Positions 47,458 through 57,820 of a DNA stretch of 64,000 nucleotides are shown here, one piece after another; the stretch's first letter is position 1, and every line of letters begins with the position of its first letter. The translations under genes and the position numbers were made by a program. The stretch is from positions 26,860,069-26,924,068 of the forward strand of contig OW203993.1 of NCBI GenBank assembly GCA_934047225.1, read 5' to 3'. This DNA is from Ypsolopha sequella. Its lineage: Eukaryota; Arthropoda; Insecta; Lepidoptera; Ypsolophidae. The notes under the pieces were generated by a model. That model was not told where the DNA came from, ran no database searches, and worked only from the letters and a program-made list of their open reading frames with translations.

Positions 47458-48261
47458 GTAATTATTTCTTCATTGCTTGCTGAATTGGTTATACACTGTA
47501 ATGGTTTGCAATTTGTTACTTAAATAAATAAAATAAAACTAAATAAATAAATATTTAGTATATCAGACATATTACATATACGCAATTAATAAATATAATA
47601 ATAAATACCTATGACAACAACACAAACCTATTAATAACAATCAACCTAAGGAAATAACGCTAAAGTACTAGTAAATATACTAAGGGTCTGTTTCACAATG
47701 TGCTAATAAAGTGCTAAATTGTTATTCGACACATACATTATCTGGAAGATACATCTGTTGGATAACTCACATTGTGTTTCACAAACATCAATCTCATAAT
47801 TCTATCTGCAGGTTAACTACCCAAAGCTTTACTTGACAGCGAGCTGGCATCGTCGCATTCATACATTTCGTTTTACGAAACCTAAAACTTAGTTGAATTT
47901 TTTATGTTGAAATCGAACTTGAAATTTATTTTATAGGTAGTAATTGATTTTAAAATGGTTTTTATTATGATTTTTGTTTTATTTCTGTGCACATTGTCCG
48001 TTTAAACCTAATAATAAACCAAAAAAATAGTTTTAAAAGTTTAACAATTTGTATGAAACGGAACGCAGCTGCATGTGTCAGTCAACCAAATCAACTGAGT
48101 TGTGTCGTGTTGAAGAGGTGTTGTGACTTGTGTTGTGATAGTTTCATCCTAATCTTAGACTATTGTGATTAATATGTTAATTATAAGTACTAGTTTTAAG
48201 TTAATAGTTATTATGTACCTATATGTTGCTTTTCCATGTATTCTTTTTGTCCCCAAATAAA

Positions 48262-48304
48262 TTTCTTTCTTTCTTCTTTCTTTCTTTCTTTCTTTCTTTC
48301 TTTC
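48262..48304. repeat. CTTT microsatellite
   Basis: About ten TTTC units with one interruption, within Harbinger non-coding DNA. Confidence 0.9.
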
Positions 48305-48398
48305 AAAATATGTTTCTGGATCCGCAACTAAACTAATCCACTCATTCTGTTTTATGTTGACTTCTAATGTTTATTTAAAAGTTTTTATTTAATTTCAG

Positions 48399-48640
48399 GT
48401 AAATCAAAGCCCAAAAGGCCGTTTGAGAAATTGGCAGAGTCCAAATTGGAGATTGCCAATCTGCAGAAACAAATATCAGAGGAGGAAATTAAAAATAAAA
48501 GATTACAGTGGAAGTTTGAAGAAAAAGAAAGGGAAGAACAGCAGAAAAGGTGGGATTTTGAAGAAGAAGAAAGGCAACACAAGCGGCTAATGTGGGCTTT
48601 AGAAAAAGAAAGCTTAAAACAACGCATGGAAAAAAAATAG
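48399..48640 (+). CDS. C-terminal coiled-coil exon of a Harbinger accessory protein (MADF/Myb-like)
   Basis: A splice acceptor (TTTAATTTCAG) ends at 48398; the exon then codes about 80 residues to a stop at 48638-48640. The protein is highly charged and helical (KLEIANLQKQISEEEIKNKR, WKFEEKEREEQQKRWDFEEE). Harbinger elements usually carry a second, DNA-binding protein (MADF or Myb/SANT) with such a helical C-terminus, which brings the transposase to DNA. The DNA-binding exon was not found in this copy, so the identification rests on position and composition. Confidence 0.55.
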
Positions 48641-49417
48641 ATGTGTAATTTTTCAAATACTTGAATTACCTATGTCCTCCTATAATCTTATTATCTCAAC
48701 AGTAAAGCAAAATAGTCATTTATTAAATTATTTCGCACAGTATTATTTTGTAAATTGTTTCTGTTTTGTTGATCCTCATATTCTTGAGGCAAGTTTTCAT
48801 CATCATTCTGTATGCTGCAACGAAAATCTTCATCTCGCATTTCAATGGCAATATTGTGCAATAGTGCACATGCCACTATTACAGACTGAACCCGTGACAA
48901 ATGCAATATAACTTTTTTTGACAAAACAGGGAATCGATTTTTCCACACACCATAAGTACGCTCCACCCATGGATGTATACGTAAACTGGATTGAGCACTG
49001 AAGGATGTTACGCGTAGAAAAATAGACTCTATTTCATACAGTTAAAAGTTATTTTATTATGACACAACCAACTAGAGAAAACGTGCCGAGCGGGACAACA
49101 CACAGTCGATGCCTGTGTCCTACTCGCACAGTTGCCATCACAAAAAAAACAAATTGCGATGGTAGGCTTGAGTTTTTCACGATTTAGTTTTTCAACGACT
49201 TTATAGTATTTAGCTTTTAGTAAATACTTTTTTTTTAACCGACTTGAAAAAAAGAGGAGGATCTCAATTCAACTGTATTTTTTTTGGGTATGTTATTCCT
49301 TATCTCCGTCAATTCTGAACTGAATTGAATGATTCTTTTTTTGTTTGGAAAAATTTCCTTTGAGGTAGGTCCCATTTTAAGATTGACCATGATCTGATGA
49401 AAGTTTTCAGAGATAGG

Positions 49418-49905
49418 CAGTGGAACGCCTCAGAAAGTAACAGCGTACCACTTGATATTAAGGAAATCGCTTTGTACTACGATGTTGATCACAGAGTATT
49501 ACTTGGAAATTGTCAATCTTCCACCTGACCTTCGATCCTGGTCTTATTAAGTCATTACCATAGAACTCTTTAACGAATGAGAGCACTTACCTCGAGATTG
49601 CGGCAATCACTTTGGTAGGGTGCTGATTGTCGGGCATTTCTTGGAAATTATCAGAATACCCACCTGACCTTCCATCCTGGCTTCACCACCATAGAACTCC
49701 TTAACGGACGACAGCATACCACTCAAGATTAAGGCAATCGCTTTGTATTAGGATAGTGATTGCCGAGTACTACTTGTAAATTGTAATTTCTCCACCTGAA
49801 CTTTGATCTTGGCCTCATTACCATAGAACTCCTCAACGGGTGACAGCACATAACTTGAGATTACGGCAATCAGTTTGTATTAGGGTGCTGATTACAGGGT
49901 ATTTA
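49418..49905. repeat. Tandem repeat of about 132-139 bp, three and a half copies
   Basis: The segment around CCACCTGACCTT recurs at 49521, 49660 and 49792, each followed by ACCATAGAACTC and GGCAATC motifs. Copies are diverged. It lies within the P-type element, in non-coding DNA. Confidence 0.8.
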
Positions 49906-49989
49906 TTAAATATAACCAATTATTACTTGTCCTTCGTTTTATATCAACAGCGCGTTTACAAGAACTATCCACATTACACAATTTGACCC

Positions 49990-50375
49990 GTCAACACTAA
50001 AAATGTAAAATAATAAACTTTTAACAAAAAATAGTAACCGACTTTAAATGTAACTGCAGCCATTCGCAAAAAAGTTGAAAATAATTATAAAATGACCGAT
50101 GGTACTGAAATAACACTTTTTCCGACTTCTTTGTTCCTGAAAAATATGTTCTTTAAAAGTGACCGCGTTCCCTTGGTTATAGCAACACAGAAACCAATAT
50201 AAGAGCGCCGACTTCTAAAGAACATATTTTTTAGGAAGAAAGAAGGCGGAAAAAGTGTTATTTCGGTACCATCTGTCATTTTATAATTATTTTAAGCTTT
50301 TTAGCGAATGGCTGCAGTTACATTTGAAGTCCGTCACTATTTTTTTGTTAGGTTTATTTATGTTTTACATTTAGT
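49990..50375. repeat. Fold-back hairpin element with arms of about 130-170 bp
   Basis: The left arm, near 49990-50160, is closely matched by the reverse complement of about 50210-50375: ATGTAACTGCAGCCATTCGC at about 50049 mirrors GCGAATGGCTGCAGTTACAT at about 50306. The spacer is about 50 bp. It looks like a MITE nested in the P-type element; no target duplication was resolved. Confidence 0.8.
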
Positions 50376-50521
50376 TTTATCCGTAAATGTAAGATCAATC
50401 ATTCCTTAATAAAGTTGGGATTATTCTTATGCTTGCAAACTGGTAACCCTTTTATCTAAAAATGGCGCCACGGCCGTGACATTTGAAAACAAAATTGTAA
50501 AATTAATAATTTTTTGCAAAA

Positions 50522-50808
50522 ATGGTTAAAGCATGCAGCGTGAAGGGCTGCAGAAGCCAAATTTTTGGGAATTGTGGGATATCGTTTCATAGGTAAGGCA
50601 TAATTACAACGTTTTCTCGGAGAAATGATACATGTTTACATTGATACCGCTAGAGTAACCATGATATTGGGTTTTACATTACAGTCTTCCAAAAACTGAA
50701 AATATCCGAAGAAAATGGTTAGAAGTTTTAGGAAACGAAGTAAAGTGCAAAAATCCAGTAGTCTGCAGCCGCTATTTTAAAGCAGAAGACTTTAAACCAA
50801 TAAAATAA
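50522..50808 (+). pseudogene. Lone THAP domain, two exons
   Basis: Exon 1 is 50522-50592 (ATG, then CSVKGC) with a GTAAGG donor. Exon 2 is 50685-50808 after TTACATTACAG. The spliced frame is 64 codons and ends at TAA just after the domain. It shows the THAP order: Cys-X4-Cys, a His-X2-Pro (FHSLP), RRKW, and a C-terminal VCSRYFKAEDF. The last zinc ligand, normally His, is Tyr. THAP domains are the DNA-binding part of P-element transposases. Here nothing follows, so it is either a remnant or a stand-alone binding protein; the lost ligand favours a remnant. Confidence 0.7.
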
Positions 50809-51476
50809 ATGTTTTGAATACGGTTTTTACTACCTACGTGGTCTCAATCAATTATTTTTAAATATGGTTACCCTACTTAGACAGAGATGAAATTATCTAG
50901 TATGACTTCTCGTTCTTCACGTTTTTTTAAACAAGTACTCAGTCCGGTTAGGGTATAGGTTCATGGCTCCACCACATTCCAACTTCTTATCTGGGATTCA
51001 TTGTATAAATGTTCAGCTGGTGTGATGGGGTTTTGCAACGGAGTTAGAAGATATGAATTATTTTCATAGCCCTTATCACCAAAAATTAGGCAATTGCCAA
51101 ACTCTCCATTTATTAGCCTTTGTTTTATGAAAGAATTGTTGAAGATGGTTTGGTCATGGGTTGCGCCAGGCCATCTAGCCACAATATCCAATATCCGCAG
51201 TTTCGCACTGACAACTGTTTGCACATTGAAGGAGAACTGCAATTTTCTGTTTCGGTAATCTTCTGCATCGCTTCCACCTGGAGATTTTATAGGCACATGG
51301 GTACAATCAATCGCTCCAATGAGCCTTGGGAATTTGGCTATATCATAAAATTCTTGCTGAATCTGATTTGTGTTTGCTGGAAATTTTACAAACTGTGGCC
51401 GTAATCGGGCAATGGCTTGTGAAACCTTATTCACAATACGACTAGCGGATGCTTTGCTCACTCCTGTGAAATCACC

Positions 51477-52254
51477 TGTCGCGATTATCATTATTAACCT
51501 GAGTTAAAGGTATGTAATGAACACTGAGTATTCTCTCATCATGGTATTGCGACAGAATGGGTAAATCTTAATCAAGGAAATCATTGTCAGTTACAGCCAT
51601 ACACTCTGGCTGTGTCTTTTGAGTCATTTACGTCTTGTGTAAGAGCCACGGTAAGTGGTACGAAGCATTCTTAATAATAATCATTGCCCAGTTAATTTGG
51701 GTTTAGTTAATGGAGCCACTGGCTACTGTGGTACGACCAGATCTTAGTCGTTTTGGTACTCCCATTAACTCGACGGTCATCACAACGACCTGCTTCGTTT
51801 TCTTACTCTTACGGGTAATTCCCCTCGTAGGGCCTGCCTCCATCCCCTTGCCCATTACCGAACCTTCACCTTATGACTCTCTGATAGGGCATTAACTTTT
51901 ACCCTATCCTGATCAGCTATTACCTCTTAGCTGACTATGTTCTTATCAGCTGTTAACTACTAGCCGAATTTGTCTGTTTATCATACTATATCACACGGGT
52001 ACGGGACAAGTAAATTGGACTTACCAACAATACTGTAGGCGATCAGCGTGCCAGGAATACTCTCCGCTCGATTCCACCGCGCGCCTTTTTTCTTACCACC
52101 TCGTCCCGCCATCTTCTTTTTCTCCCTTACCACAGACAATCATATTCATTTTTCTTAATATTGCCATACTAATAAATAAATACAGAAGGCAACAAAACAT
52201 AAGATTTCACTCACCTTTCTTAGTATAATGAAGTAATCGCGGTAATCCGCGACA
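51477..52254 (-). repeat. Pao 3' LTR (778 bp)
   Basis: On the plus strand it runs from TGTCGCGATTATC to GTAATCCGCGACA; the ends share an extended inverted TGTCGCG. A 61-codon open frame inside occurs in both LTRs and is not a gene. Confidence 0.93.
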
Positions 52255-52288
52255 CTCCCCAACGAGAGAGAGAAGCTGATGCCTCTCC

Positions 52289-55200
52289 TCATAATAGACG
52301 AGTGAACAATTGGCGCGTCCATTCAGCGATTTGTTCCCTCGCTCGAATGGCCGCTCTTCTTTTTAGTCTTACGTCTGGGCTTGGAGGCATTTCTTCATCT
52401 CTCGTATAGTGTTGTTCTTGTCTTAAATCATTATCTTCAACCTGGGACCAGGCATTATCAGTACAGTGTGCAGAGGGTGATTCTATTACTAAATCTTTTA
52501 ATTCTTCAGAAGAGGTATCTTCTAAAGTCTTGTCAGGCTCATCCAACACTGCGTCTGAAGGTAACTCTCCACAGATAGCTGGTTGTAAAGCAACTTCTAT
52601 CGGGGGTGGTTCGGTTAAACCACTCTCATTTCTTATGCCAACCTCATCTTGTGGTGGTATCTGGGTTTTTCTAGATGTTACTTCTATTAGGTTAAGATCA
52701 TTCTCCAATGGATACAAATGTGCTATAGAGCGGGTGAACTCTGTGTCTCCCACTTTCACTTTAGCAACCCTACATTCGTTATCTTTCCCCTTCAGTAACG
52801 AAGTTATTTTTCCCACCTTCCAGTTTATTCGATTCTTTGAATCATCTTTGATCTGTACTAGATCGCCTATTTCAGGGTTTCTGTCTGATGTTACCCTTTG
52901 TTGCTTAATAGAGTGCTTATATCTTTCTCTGAGAGTAAGTAAATATTGTCTAATAAACATTCTCTTGAATTCCTTTAAGATCTTCTGCCCTATTTTCCAG
53001 CTCTTTACTAAGTCTATCTTAACATTTGTACCCTGTAAAATTTCCTCTTCTGATGATTCTACTGTCAGACATTTACCTAAAGTCAGAAAATCTACGGGTC
53101 TTAATACTGACTCTAGATCTGCACCTACATACGTGAGTGGTCTGGTGTTTACGACCATTTCTACTTCTTTCATAACAGTTTTTAATTTATTATCATTGAG
53201 TAAGTGCTTCTCAAGGGTACGTTTCAAGCAGTGTTTCACCAGGGCAACTAGTCTCTCATAGAAACCCCCATGCCAAGGAGCTAACTGGGGAATAAATCTC
53301 CAATATATCTTATTTTTGATACTGTATGGGCTAGATAAAACTTCACTTGTTAACTTGAAAGTCTGTGCGTTATCAGACACAATCATATGTGGTAAGCCTC
53401 TGGTGGCTATAAACCTCCTAAGGGCTAGTAAGCATTCTTCTGCTGTCAGATTCTCTACTACTTCAAGGTGAATCGCTCGGACAGCTAAACATGTGAAAAG
53501 ACACACCCACCGCTTCTCTTTACCAGACGTTGTAGCAATGAACAGAGGCCCGAAATAATCGATTCCTGTATACGTGAAAGGTATGCTATAGTTTACCCTC
53601 TCTGCAGGTAAAGCTGGAGGGGGTGGCAGCTTGTACGGCCCACCACCATGTCGGACACATTGAGGGCATTTCTTTATAACCTTCTGTACTTGGGCTCTCC
53701 CTTGAGGTATCCAGTATCTTTGTCTTATCAAGCTGAGTGTGTGAGACGCGCCGACATGATAGTTAGCTTCATGAGTACGTTTAATCATGTCATTTGTGAA
53801 TGTTGAGTCTTTGGGTATGAGTGCAGGATACTTCTGTTCATAAGGCCAGTTTGTGTTCATCATTCGCCCACGACACCTTAGAACTCCATTAACGTCCTGG
53901 AAAAGTCCCAAATTTCTAGTCAGATGAGTAACTTTTCTTGCAACTTCGTCTGGGAAATGCCGCTCCTGTAATATTTTTATGTTATTTACAGTTTCATCAA
54001 GTGTGGGTTCATTTGGAAATTCATCTTTGTATGTGTCATCTTCTGAATCCTGGAAGGTCATGGCATGTAAATCTTCATAGCCTTTCATAACCATCTCTGG
54101 GCCGTCTACCGCTTCCAGGGCCTCCCCAACCGAAAGAAAAGCTGTTTGCTCACTAGTTTGCATGTACATGTTTTTAGGCCAGCTATCCTTTTTCTTTTTG
54201 AGGAAGTCAGGGCCATTGAACCACAAATTTTTCTTTTGGTGCCACAACTCAGGGCGCGTCGCTAGATCTGCTGGATTGGAGTTGGTGTTTATGTAGCAAT
54301 TCCTCACCTCTGAATTTTGTTTGATTTCATTCACTCTTCTCAACACAAAGGGTGGCAGCAATTTGTTTGAGCGCATCCAACTTAGCACAATAAGACTGTC
54401 AGTCCACAAATATTGTTCTGCTATAGTCAACTCAAGGCTATTTCTCACATATTTTATTAACCTGCTTCCAATGAGGTACCCCAATAGTTCTAATCTAGGT
54501 ATCTTGAGGTTATCTTTATCCTCTATTGGTGTTATCCTTGCCTTTGACATGATAAAGGCTGTTTTTGCCTTATCTTGGTTATACGAGACTAAGTACACTA
54601 CTGCTGCATAAAAATTTTGTGAAGCGTCAGTAAAGCAATGGAGGTCATATCTCATTTCATCTTTCTTGATATCAGGGTGCCCGGCATATCTTGGTATTTT
54701 TATATCTTTAGTCATGTGTAAGCTGTCACATACAGTGTACCATGTTTTCAGCATATTTTCAGGTAGTTTACTATCCCATTTTATCTTCTGTGTGCATAAC
54801 TCTTGAAATAGTAGCTTTGCCGGTAAGACCAAAGGTGCAGCAAATCCACAGGGATCATAAACACGGGCTAATGTTTTTAGGACCTCTCTTTTGGTCACAA
54901 TCTGTTCCTTTTTGAAAATATCTTTTTGTAATTTTAGTTCTAGAGTGTCATCTGTTATGCTCCATATTAGGCCAAGAAGCTTCACGGTTTCCTTTTGCTT
55001 AGATCTCTGTTCTTCTGGGATGGCATTTATAAATTCCTGGCTACTAGATGTCCAGTCTCGAATATTCATGGATAATTCACCAAATACTTTCTTAGTTTCT
55101 TTGTACAATTCTATGGCTTCACTAACGGATTCAGAATTTGTAACCAAATTGTCTACATAACATCTGTCTGCAATCTTCTTTAACAACTCTTCATTGTTCC

Positions 55201-57820
55201 TTGACAAATGATACCGGATAGATGCAGTGAGAAGAAAGGGACTCGAAATTACTCCAAATGGTACTCTACAGAACCTTAGGTGTAAGAGATTATCTTCAGT
55301 AGGTTCTTTATAAGGATCTTTCACCCATAAGAATCTGGTTACATCTCGGTCCTCTTCTTGTAGGCCCACTTGCAAAAATGCCTTTTCAACATCACCAGCA
55401 ATGCCAATCTTTCCAGTTCGAAATTTGAGAAGTAGTCCAGTCAAATCTTCAAGCAATGATGGCCCCTTATACATGGCTTCATTAAGACTTTTATTACCTT
55501 TAATCTTTGCACTCGCGTCATAGACAATTCTTCCTCTTTTACCTTCCTGTTTGACGAAGTGGTGAGGTAAATAGTGAACAGGTGGTTTTGTTTGTTGTCT
55601 ATTTTCCTTCAATAGTTGCTGTGGATCTACACTCTCAATTATGCCAGAGTTAAGTTGTTCTTTTAGAATCTCTTCATAATCTTGCAATGTGTCTTCATCG
55701 AGTCTGCGCAGCAAACTCTTTAACCTTCCATATGCAAGTCCAAAATTTGTAGGTATGTCTGGTGGACTTTGTACCCATGGCCACTTAACAAAATACCTGT
55801 TATTTCTATATTCAACGGTTTCATTGAAGTGTTTAACTGCTTCTTCTTGTTGTGTGGCCTTCGCAGAGTCTGTAATTCCAATGCTTTCTAAGGTCCAAAG
55901 GAATTTCATGTCAATATTCCTAAGAGGAAGATCTGGTTCTGTAAAATAAGAACATTCTATATTGTGACACTGGCAATATGTGATCACAGATAAAGTGTTT
56001 TGATCATTTTTGGACATTGTACTTCCAGAGACAATCCAGCCAAAGTCTGTATCTATGAGGTATAAATTGTTTTGCAAACATACTTGTTTATTTCGTATAA
56101 AGGAAAAGTAGTAATCGTTTCCAATGAGCAAGTCAACTCTTTCTCCAACACTACTGTCATCTGCTGTGACATCAATATGAGCCGGTATTGTAATATTTGG
56201 AATAGGAAGCCTGTCTGTTATATGTGGTACAATATTGGCTCGGATAGTTTTTTCCATATTGCGTTTGGTTATAAATTTTACTTCGACTGAAGGACTGTAC
56301 ACTTCTTTTGGCTCATTGGAACCGAATGTATAAATTAAAAGCAAGTCTTCTTTGTCAGGGATGAGGTTAAGTTGCTTAGCTAACCTGGATGTTATGTAGC
56401 TTCTCTGGGATCCACAGTCCAAGAGCAGGCGGCATTGTTGGGAGCTATTATTACATGGAACCCTTACTGTCGCTGTCTGTAAGAAAGAAATGCCATTGAG
56501 GCTACTTGATAGAAAACAACCAGACCTCAAATTTTCTGTATTTTCAGTAATAGAAAGGGAAATATTACCAGCTACTGCAGCCACAGTAAATTTATTAGGG
56601 CACAAAGCTCTATTATGCATCTTCTTACAGTGAGCACATTTTTTCTTTAGTTGGCAAACCTTTGTATTGTGACCTTTACGAAAACAGTTATAGCACCGTC
56701 CTGCTAATTTAATTTTTCTCTCACCGAGTGTGCTGACTTTATTACAGACATCATTGTAATGTTCTCCTTCGCAGAAAATGCATGTTATCTTCGTTCTTTT
56801 GGGAGTTGGCCCCTTTGTGAACTCAGCTTTACGTTTTCCTTGCCATTTAAAATTTCCTTTATTCTTTTCCTGCGACATTTTCCAGTTTTTTTTATTGTCT
56901 CTCCTTTCAGTAAATGTATGAAGTGCTGTGGTTGTTCCTTGATCAACATTTATTGTTGTGTCTTTGGTGTATGGCACATCTGCTTCCTCCAAGGCTGATA
57001 TGACAATGTCCAAACTTTTTAGCACGTTCAACGTACTGTTATCACCACTGAGTCTTAAATTGACCTGATATAGGACGTTCTCAGGAAACTTGTCTAGAAC
57101 TAAAGCTCTAAATTGATTTCCATTAATGTCTTCACCCAATTCTTTTAAGATCCTCATATTTTTCTCTATTTCATCAATCATTTTTCTGCAATCAGAGGCA
57201 GATGTAGAGCACTTTTTCAATTTGAATATAGCGTCATAGTGGCTGTCCACTAATTTGGTTTTATTACCATATTTCTCTATAAGCATTTGCACTGCAATCT
57301 TATAGTTCGCATTAGTGGTGCTTATACCACTTAATTTATCCAAAGCTGGTCCTTCTAGACATCCTAATAAATAGGAAAGTTTGTCAGCCTCAGACAAGTT
57401 TGATTTGTCTATTGTTTCAAATCGGTCCCAAAATTGATACCAATTTAGTGGGTCACCATTAAAGGAAGGCAGTACAATTTTTGGCAACTTTGAACTACTC
57501 GGCTGTGGTGCAGCCTGCTTTGTCCATTGAACTGACTTTTCAATAGCAACAAGTTCAGCAAGTAAGTCGTCTGCCTCAATCTCCTCTTGGACGGTTTCAC
57601 TAATTAAGTTCTGAGATATATCGGCACTTGATTGTAAATAGCATTTACTTTCAGCTCGCAGCCTCTCACTGTCATTTTTCAACATGTGTTGTAGTTTGCA
57701 GATAGTTTGTAAGTCGACTCCTACCGTGTTAGATTGTTGAATTGCTTCCTTAGCTTCGGTCATAGTTTTTAGTAATTTTTCTCGTCTCGCAGTTAGTCGG
57801 GTTAGACTAGCCACATCCAT
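52289..57820 (-). CDS. gag-pol: Pao gag-pol polyprotein, 1843 residues, intact
   Basis: ATG at 57820 (MDVASLTRL) to a stop at 52289, with no break. Order: coiled-coil N-terminus; gag core LPKIVLPSFNGDPLNWYQFW; zinc knuckles CIFCEGEHYNDVC, CYNCFRKGHNTKVC and CAHCKKMHNRALC; A17-type protease LLLDCGSQRSYITS; RT with YLPHHFVKQ and active site CYVDNLV at 55163-55143, with Asn in the second Asp position; RNase H with CFTDASQNFYAAVVYL; integrase zinc region (CPQCVRHGGG); DDE core with GIDYFGP, VSDNAQTF and FYERLV; and a C-terminal domain of DUF5641 type. It is expected to act in cytoplasmic particles and the nucleus, cut by its own protease. It ends 35 bp before the 3' LTR. Confidence 0.93.
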   Translation of the reverse strand: MDVASLTRLTARREKLLKTMTEAKEAIQQSNTVGVDLQTICKLQHMLKNDSERLRAESKCYLQSSADISQNLISETVQEEIEADDLLAELVAIEKSVQWTKQAAPQPSSSKLPKIVLPSFNGDPLNWYQFWDRFETIDKSNLSEADKLSYLLGCLEGPALDKLSGISTTNANYKIAVQMLIEKYGNKTKLVDSHYDAIFKLKKCSTSASDCRKMIDEIEKNMRILKELGEDINGNQFRALVLDKFPENVLYQVNLRLSGDNSTLNVLKSLDIVISALEEADVPYTKDTTINVDQGTTTALHTFTERRDNKKNWKMSQEKNKGNFKWQGKRKAEFTKGPTPKRTKITCIFCEGEHYNDVCNKVSTLGERKIKLAGRCYNCFRKGHNTKVCQLKKKCAHCKKMHNRALCPNKFTVAAVAGNISLSITENTENLRSGCFLSSSLNGISFLQTATVRVPCNNSSQQCRLLLDCGSQRSYITSRLAKQLNLIPDKEDLLLIYTFGSNEPKEVYSPSVEVKFITKRNMEKTIRANIVPHITDRLPIPNITIPAHIDVTADDSSVGERVDLLIGNDYYFSFIRNKQVCLQNNLYLIDTDFGWIVSGSTMSKNDQNTLSVITYCQCHNIECSYFTEPDLPLRNIDMKFLWTLESIGITDSAKATQQEEAVKHFNETVEYRNNRYFVKWPWVQSPPDIPTNFGLAYGRLKSLLRRLDEDTLQDYEEILKEQLNSGIIESVDPQQLLKENRQQTKPPVHYLPHHFVKQEGKRGRIVYDASAKIKGNKSLNEAMYKGPSLLEDLTGLLLKFRTGKIGIAGDVEKAFLQVGLQEEDRDVTRFLWVKDPYKEPTEDNLLHLRFCRVPFGVISSPFLLTASIRYHLSRNNEELLKKIADRCYVDNLVTNSESVSEAIELYKETKKVFGELSMNIRDWTSSSQEFINAIPEEQRSKQKETVKLLGLIWSITDDTLELKLQKDIFKKEQIVTKREVLKTLARVYDPCGFAAPLVLPAKLLFQELCTQKIKWDSKLPENMLKTWYTVCDSLHMTKDIKIPRYAGHPDIKKDEMRYDLHCFTDASQNFYAAVVYLVSYNQDKAKTAFIMSKARITPIEDKDNLKIPRLELLGYLIGSRLIKYVRNSLELTIAEQYLWTDSLIVLSWMRSNKLLPPFVLRRVNEIKQNSEVRNCYINTNSNPADLATRPELWHQKKNLWFNGPDFLKKKKDSWPKNMYMQTSEQTAFLSVGEALEAVDGPEMVMKGYEDLHAMTFQDSEDDTYKDEFPNEPTLDETVNNIKILQERHFPDEVARKVTHLTRNLGLFQDVNGVLRCRGRMMNTNWPYEQKYPALIPKDSTFTNDMIKRTHEANYHVGASHTLSLIRQRYWIPQGRAQVQKVIKKCPQCVRHGGGPYKLPPPPALPAERVNYSIPFTYTGIDYFGPLFIATTSGKEKRWVCLFTCLAVRAIHLEVVENLTAEECLLALRRFIATRGLPHMIVSDNAQTFKLTSEVLSSPYSIKNKIYWRFIPQLAPWHGGFYERLVALVKHCLKRTLEKHLLNDNKLKTVMKEVEMVVNTRPLTYVGADLESVLRPVDFLTLGKCLTVESSEEEILQGTNVKIDLVKSWKIGQKILKEFKRMFIRQYLLTLRERYKHSIKQQRVTSDRNPEIGDLVQIKDDSKNRINWKVGKITSLLKGKDNECRVAKVKVGDTEFTRSIAHLYPLENDLNLIEVTSRKTQIPPQDEVGIRNESGLTEPPPIEVALQPAICGELPSDAVLDEPDKTLEDTSSEELKDLVIESPSAHCTDNAWSQVEDNDLRQEQHYTRDEEMPPSPDVRLKRRAAIRAREQIAEWTRQLFTRLL

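Larger units (their letters stand above)
48968..50965. mobile_element. P-type DNA transposon, non-autonomous, 1998 bp
   Basis: It is flanked by an 8-bp duplication GCTCCACC (48960-48967, 50966-50973). The ends start CATG and are imperfect inverted repeats matching at about 22 of 32 positions (CATGGATGTATACG against CATGAACCTATACC). Ends beginning CATG, 8-bp duplications and a THAP domain inside are the marks of the P superfamily. The interior otherwise has tandem repeats and a long hairpin; no transposase catalytic domain is present. A Lepidoptera-style repeat, AACCGACTTGAAAAAAAGAG, lies near 49238. Confidence 0.75.

Noticed and set aside
48672..48911. 79-codon plus-strand frame
   Set aside because: Antisense to the C-terminal part of the Harbinger transposase.
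51710..51895. 61-codon open frame, repeated exactly at 58992-59177
   Set aside because: It lies wholly inside the Pao LTR and is duplicated because the LTR is; it lacks protein features.
52381..56998. Several plus-strand open frames within the Pao element
   Set aside because: They are shadows of the intact minus-strand gag-pol.
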